Under the pieces are notes generated by a model that was not told the DNA's origin, searched no databases, and saw only the letters and a program-made list of their open reading frames with translations. A stretch of 45,318 bases of DNA from Halochromatium salexigens (lineage in GTDB: Bacteria; Pseudomonadota; Gammaproteobacteria; Chromatiales; Chromatiaceae). The translations under genes were made by a program, and so were the position numbers. The stretch lies in NCBI RefSeq assembly GCF_016653295.1, contig NZ_NHSF01000018.1, forward strand, positions 1 through 45,318, given 5' to 3'. Shown one piece after another: positions 42,691 to 45,318 of this stretch. Every line of letters begins with the position of its first letter. Position 1 is the first letter of the stretch.

Positions 42691-43014
42691 TCAGAACGGC
42701 AGCTTCATCCCGGGTGGCAACGGCAGGCCCTCTGTTAGCTCCGCCATGCTCTCCTGCGCCTTCTCGGCCACACGCCGCGCCGCGTCATTGAAGGCCGCGG
42801 CCAGCAGATCCTCAAGCATGTCTTTGTCGTCGCCCATCAACGTCGGGTCAACCTCAACGCGCTTCACCTCATGGCGGCCGTTCATAGTGATCTTGACCAT
42901 TCCCCCGCCGGACTCGCCGATCAACTCCTCGTTCGCCAATCGCTCTTGCGAGTTCTTCATATCTTCCTGCAGCTTCTGAGCCTGCTTTAGCATCCCACCC
43001 AATCCATTCTTCAT
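42691..43014 (-). CDS. ybaB: nucleoid-associated protein YbaB/EbfC
   Basis: A 107-residue dimeric DNA-binding protein. [19 protein letters not shown], the core [21 protein letters not shown] and LPPGMKLPF at the end match YbaB closely. It lies between dnaX and recR, 59 and 37 bases away. Confidence 0.97.
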   Translation of the reverse strand: MKNGLGGMLKQAQKLQEDMKNSQERLANEELIGESGGGMVKITMNGRHEVKRVEVDPTLMGDDKDMLEDLLAAAFNDAARRVAEKAQESMAELTEGLPLPPGMKLPF

Positions 43015-43073
43015 AATTCAACCCTCTCGTTGGTGATCAAAAAATCGGGCTCGACAGCGCCGCAGCGATGCCG

Positions 43074-44852
43074 TCATCCACTCTCCGCTCCGGCGCGCAA
43101 GGCCGTTAGCGTACCGGGTATCCACTCGCCATCGAAGCGTTCGCGCAACTGCTGCGCAACCGGGTCCGCCGCCAGGGTTTGTTGCGCCTCGACCATTTGC
43201 CGCGCTTCATCGCGCGCTCGCCGCTGCGCCGGGGTGTCCGCGGTTGGCGCATCCGTCGCGATCTCCAAGCGTAGGTCATCGCACGCCAAGGCCGAAGCCA
43301 AGGCCGCCCCGAGCCGCTGTTCGGCACCGGTGGTACGCAGATGCAGATGGCCTGGATCGAGCACGAGCCGCAGCCGCGTTCCATCCCAGGCAGCGAGTGC
43401 GCAATGGCGTGCCAATTCCAACGCTAACCCCCCTAGGTCCATGCCAGCGACCAAGCGCGCCCAATCATCGTCCGACTGCAACCCCTGCGAGCGAGGCAAC
43501 GCAGAGGGTAACGGCGGTGCCGAGGACGAACTCGGCAGCAGATCAAGTCGAGCCTCCGTTGCGCCCTGAGCGGTGGACTGGCTACTATCGACAGCAGTGC
43601 TCGCGGCATTGCTCGCAGCCCGGCCTTGGGAGACCGACCTGATCTCGGACGACGCCCCGGAGCGCGAGCCGGTCGCGGGCGACGACGGCGGAGCTGTCGA
43701 AGACGACACCGCAGACGATGACGGCGCCATTGACGAGGAAGGCGGCGGCGAGCCACTCTCCCCGACCACGGCCGGGCGAAACGCCAACGCGCGCAGCAGC
43801 ACTATCTCGAGCCCGGCGCGTGGATCGGGCGCCAGGGCGAGATCACCCTGCCCGGTCAGCAGGACTTGGTAATAGAGCTGCACATCCTCGCCGGCAAGCT
43901 GCCCGGCCAGGGTTTCCAGACGCTGGTCGTCGGGGTCATCGCCCTTGAGCGTCGCTGGCACCTGCTGCGCCAATGCGATCCGGTGCAAGGCCGCGAGCAG
44001 ATCCGCGAGCACGCTGGAAAAATCCGGCGTCAGCTCGGCGATGCGGCCGATCTCGGCGAGTACCCGCGCGCCATCGGCCCGCGCCAGCGCCTCCAGCAGA
44101 TCGAGCGTCAGCTCACCGCCACCGGTGCCGAGCATCGCGCGCACATCATCGACCGCCACCTGACCGGCGCCAAAGGCGATGGCCTGATCCAACAGGCTCA
44201 GCCCATCGCGCATGCTGCCGTCGGCCGCGCGCGCGAGCAGGCGCAACGCCGGCGGCTCGAAACCGATGCCCTCGGCCTCGAGCACGCCGACGAAGTGCTC
44301 CTGAATCTGCTCCGGCAACAGCCGCTTGAGGTTGAATTGCAGACAGCGCGAGAGCACCGTCGCCGGCAACTTCTGCGGATCGGTGGTGGCGAGCACGAAC
44401 TTCACATGCGGCGGCGGCTCTTCCAGGGTCTTGAGCAGCGCATTGAAGCTGCTCGCCGAGAACATGTGGACCTCGTCGATCAGATAGACCTTGTAGCGAC
44501 CGCGCACCGGTGCGAAGGGGACGTTATCGAGCAGCTCGCGGGTCTGGTCGACCTTGGTGCGCGAGGCGGCATCGACCTCGAGCAGATCGACGAAGCGCCC
44601 GGCATCGATCTCGGTGCAGGCCGAGCAGACTCCACAAGGGGTGGGACCGACGCCTTGCTCGCAGTTGAGCGTCTTGGCGAGGATGCGCGCGAGCGTGGTC
44701 TTGCCAACGCCACGGGTGCCGGTGAACAGGTAGGCGTGATGCAACTGGCCACGCTCGAGCCCATTGATCAGCGCGCGCACCACATGCGCTTGGCCGACGA
44801 GATCGGCGAAAGACCGGGGACGCCACTTGCGCGCGAGGACCTGATAGGCCAT
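43074..44852 (-). CDS. dnaX: DNA polymerase III subunit tau (gamma/tau)
   Basis: A 592-residue clamp-loader ATPase. Walker A is GTRGVGKTT (residues 45-53), zinc cysteines are at 64, 73, 76 and 79, and DEVHMFSASSFNALLKTLEEP is the DExx/sensor region, with SRCLQFNLKRL after it. A Ser/Thr-rich linker (about 370-460) precedes the tau C-terminal domain, which binds the polymerase and DnaB. I see no A-rich slippery heptamer or following stop that would make the shorter gamma form as in E. coli. The ATG at 44852 starts the family sequence MAYQVLARKWRP. Confidence 0.96.
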   Translation of the reverse strand: MAYQVLARKWRPRSFADLVGQAHVVRALINGLERGQLHHAYLFTGTRGVGKTTLARILAKTLNCEQGVGPTPCGVCSACTEIDAGRFVDLLEVDAASRTKVDQTRELLDNVPFAPVRGRYKVYLIDEVHMFSASSFNALLKTLEEPPPHVKFVLATTDPQKLPATVLSRCLQFNLKRLLPEQIQEHFVGVLEAEGIGFEPPALRLLARAADGSMRDGLSLLDQAIAFGAGQVAVDDVRAMLGTGGGELTLDLLEALARADGARVLAEIGRIAELTPDFSSVLADLLAALHRIALAQQVPATLKGDDPDDQRLETLAGQLAGEDVQLYYQVLLTGQGDLALAPDPRAGLEIVLLRALAFRPAVVGESGSPPPSSSMAPSSSAVSSSTAPPSSPATGSRSGASSEIRSVSQGRAASNAASTAVDSSQSTAQGATEARLDLLPSSSSAPPLPSALPRSQGLQSDDDWARLVAGMDLGGLALELARHCALAAWDGTRLRLVLDPGHLHLRTTGAEQRLGAALASALACDDLRLEIATDAPTADTPAQRRARDEARQMVEAQQTLAADPVAQQLRERFDGEWIPGTLTALRAGAESG

Positions 44853-44919
44853 GAGATCAGTTGCGGACGAGCCTGAGCACAGAGGACCATCCACGGCCGT
44901 TCAGCGGCGGGCAGGGATG

Positions 44920-45034
44920 GGTGGCGAGCCGCGCCAGCCACACCCCGGCACACACTTCCACCGCTGCGGCTGCTCCCTTCCGGGCCTGACCGAGTTCACG
45001 GTTTCGCGTTGCGAGGGGACCGGCGAAGCCCACC
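44920..45034 (-). ncRNA. ffs: 4.5S signal recognition particle RNA
   Basis: The minus strand contains the conserved SRP helix 8: GTCAGGCCCGGAAGGGAGCA has the GGAA tetraloop and asymmetric loop bound by Ffh, with CCCTCGCAACGC upstream and GTGTGCCGGGG downstream as in other small bacterial SRP RNAs. Ends are approximate: outer arms GGTGG (45034-45030) and CCACC (44924-44920) pair. Length of about 115 matches E. coli (114). It directs inner-membrane proteins to FtsY, and its position just before dnaX is common in gammaproteobacteria. Confidence 0.93.
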
Positions 45035-45076
45035 ATTGACGGATGCCAGCGGCCAACGGCCGGCAGCAAGCGCATC

Positions 45077-45105
45077 AAGGTAGCAGTCACTGCCCGCTGC
45101 CGCAA
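45077..45105 (-). promoter_or_regulatory. sigma70-like promoter for the SRP RNA
   Basis: TTGCGG (45105-45100), a 17-base spacer and TACCTT (45082-45077) read toward the SRP RNA. Initiation near 45070 would give a 5' extension of about 35 bases, as in E. coli, where the 4.5S precursor is trimmed by RNase P. The IS end lies only 20 bases upstream of the -35 box. Confidence 0.5.
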
Positions 45106-45124
45106 GCGTCGAGATGCGAATCCG

Positions 45125-45318
45125 GCAGGGCGAAACCGTTCTGACTCTGACTGACCAGCAGTTGAGGGATTTACCCTCGATTCTGGACAATTCCCTTCGT
45201 CTGGTCCAAACTGCCCGCCACTGTTGGTTGGCGAGGTAGCGGCGTGAACGTGCACGACATCACCCTGCGCCCGGTCGCGCACGAGGAAGAGCCGCGCTTC
45301 AAAGCGCTGCTTGATGCG
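45125..45318 (+). mobile_element. right-end partial copy of an insertion sequence
   Basis: This is the perfect inverted partner of 1-194. From its outer edge GCAGGGCGAAACCG it passes through a 119-base leader to an open reading frame that leaves the window. The leader contains a short frame ending in TAG at 45237, possibly the tail of a leader peptide or simply non-coding. The chromosomal side, 45035-45124, belongs to the SRP RNA promoter, so the insertion lies immediately upstream of ffs-dnaX. Confidence 0.7.
45244..45318 (+). CDS. DUF4338 (DruA-like) IS-associated protein, 5' fragment
   Basis: It encodes the same 25 residues as the minus-strand fragment at 75-1, starting from GTG with GAGG seven bases upstream, and is cut by the window end. 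The match to the N-terminus of DUF4338 proteins (LRPV..EEPRF.ALLDA) is by recall and rests on few residues. The full protein would show whether it is DUF4338 alone or fused to a DDE transposase. Confidence 0.55.
   Translation, partial: MNVHDITLRPVAHEEEPRFKALLDA

Noticed and set aside
44857-45282. 141-codon minus-strand frame upstream of dnaX
   Set aside because: It runs across the SRP RNA and into the IS leader; the RNA explains the sequence.

Overview
The window looks like chromosomal housekeeping DNA from a GC-rich gammaproteobacterium. The linked blocks ffs-dnaX-ybaB-recR, miaA-hfq-hflX-hflKC-(DUF2065)-hisZ-purA and yceD-rpmF-plsX-fabHDG-acpP-fabF-pabC-mltG-tmk-holB-pilZ-tatD are typical of that class. 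My inference is the order Chromatiales (purple sulfur bacteria and relatives): there is an OadGAB sodium pump, a multicopy DUF4338-type insertion sequence, and a ferredoxin-reductase fusion next to sthA. No photosynthesis or sulfur-oxidation gene is present to confirm it.

Both ends carry the same 194 bp sequence as a perfect inverted repeat (1-194 and 45125-45318). Each copy reads outward into a truncated DUF4338 open reading frame. The simplest reading is that the window is a whole contig cut at two copies of one insertion sequence (IS).

Region 1 (195-8644) is a looser accessory-like stretch. It holds a possible gene remnant, a putative lipoprotein, a SanA-like membrane protein whose tail overlaps a 59-residue antisense PLDc_N gene, a lipid kinase, sthA with a 2Fe-2S/flavoreductase-like fusion, a 62-residue orphan protein, tRNA-Leu(UAG), a second lipoprotein and a short-chain dehydrogenase. 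About 380 bp next to the tRNA show no gene.

Region 2 (8720-20118, minus strand) is the fatty-acid and phospholipid synthesis cluster with replication and cell-wall partners. PlsX, FabH, FabD, FabG, AcpP and FabF make and extend acyl chains; PabC, MltG, Tmk, HolB, PilZ and TatD follow in tightly overlapping order. A strong sigma70-like promoter sits only a few bases before yceD. Region 3 (20121-28596) holds oadGAB, purA, hisZ, a DUF2065 gene and hflKC, the last with its own promoter and terminator. Region 4 (28632-37724) holds hflX, hfq, miaA, mutL, a LysM amidase, tsaE, nnrD and orn.

Region 5 (37845-39696, plus strand) is a short island with a small cytochrome c, rsgA and an EVE-domain gene. 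Region 6 (39693-45105, minus strand) holds minCDE, hinT, recR, ybaB, dnaX and the 4.5S SRP RNA.

I found no CRISPR array, prophage, toxin-antitoxin pair or recognisable defence island. The most unusual items are the HTH-coiled-coil-ferredoxin-reductase fusion with a degenerate flavin motif, the sanA/PLDc_N antisense overlap, the near-leaderless yceD promoter, and the IS copies at the ends.
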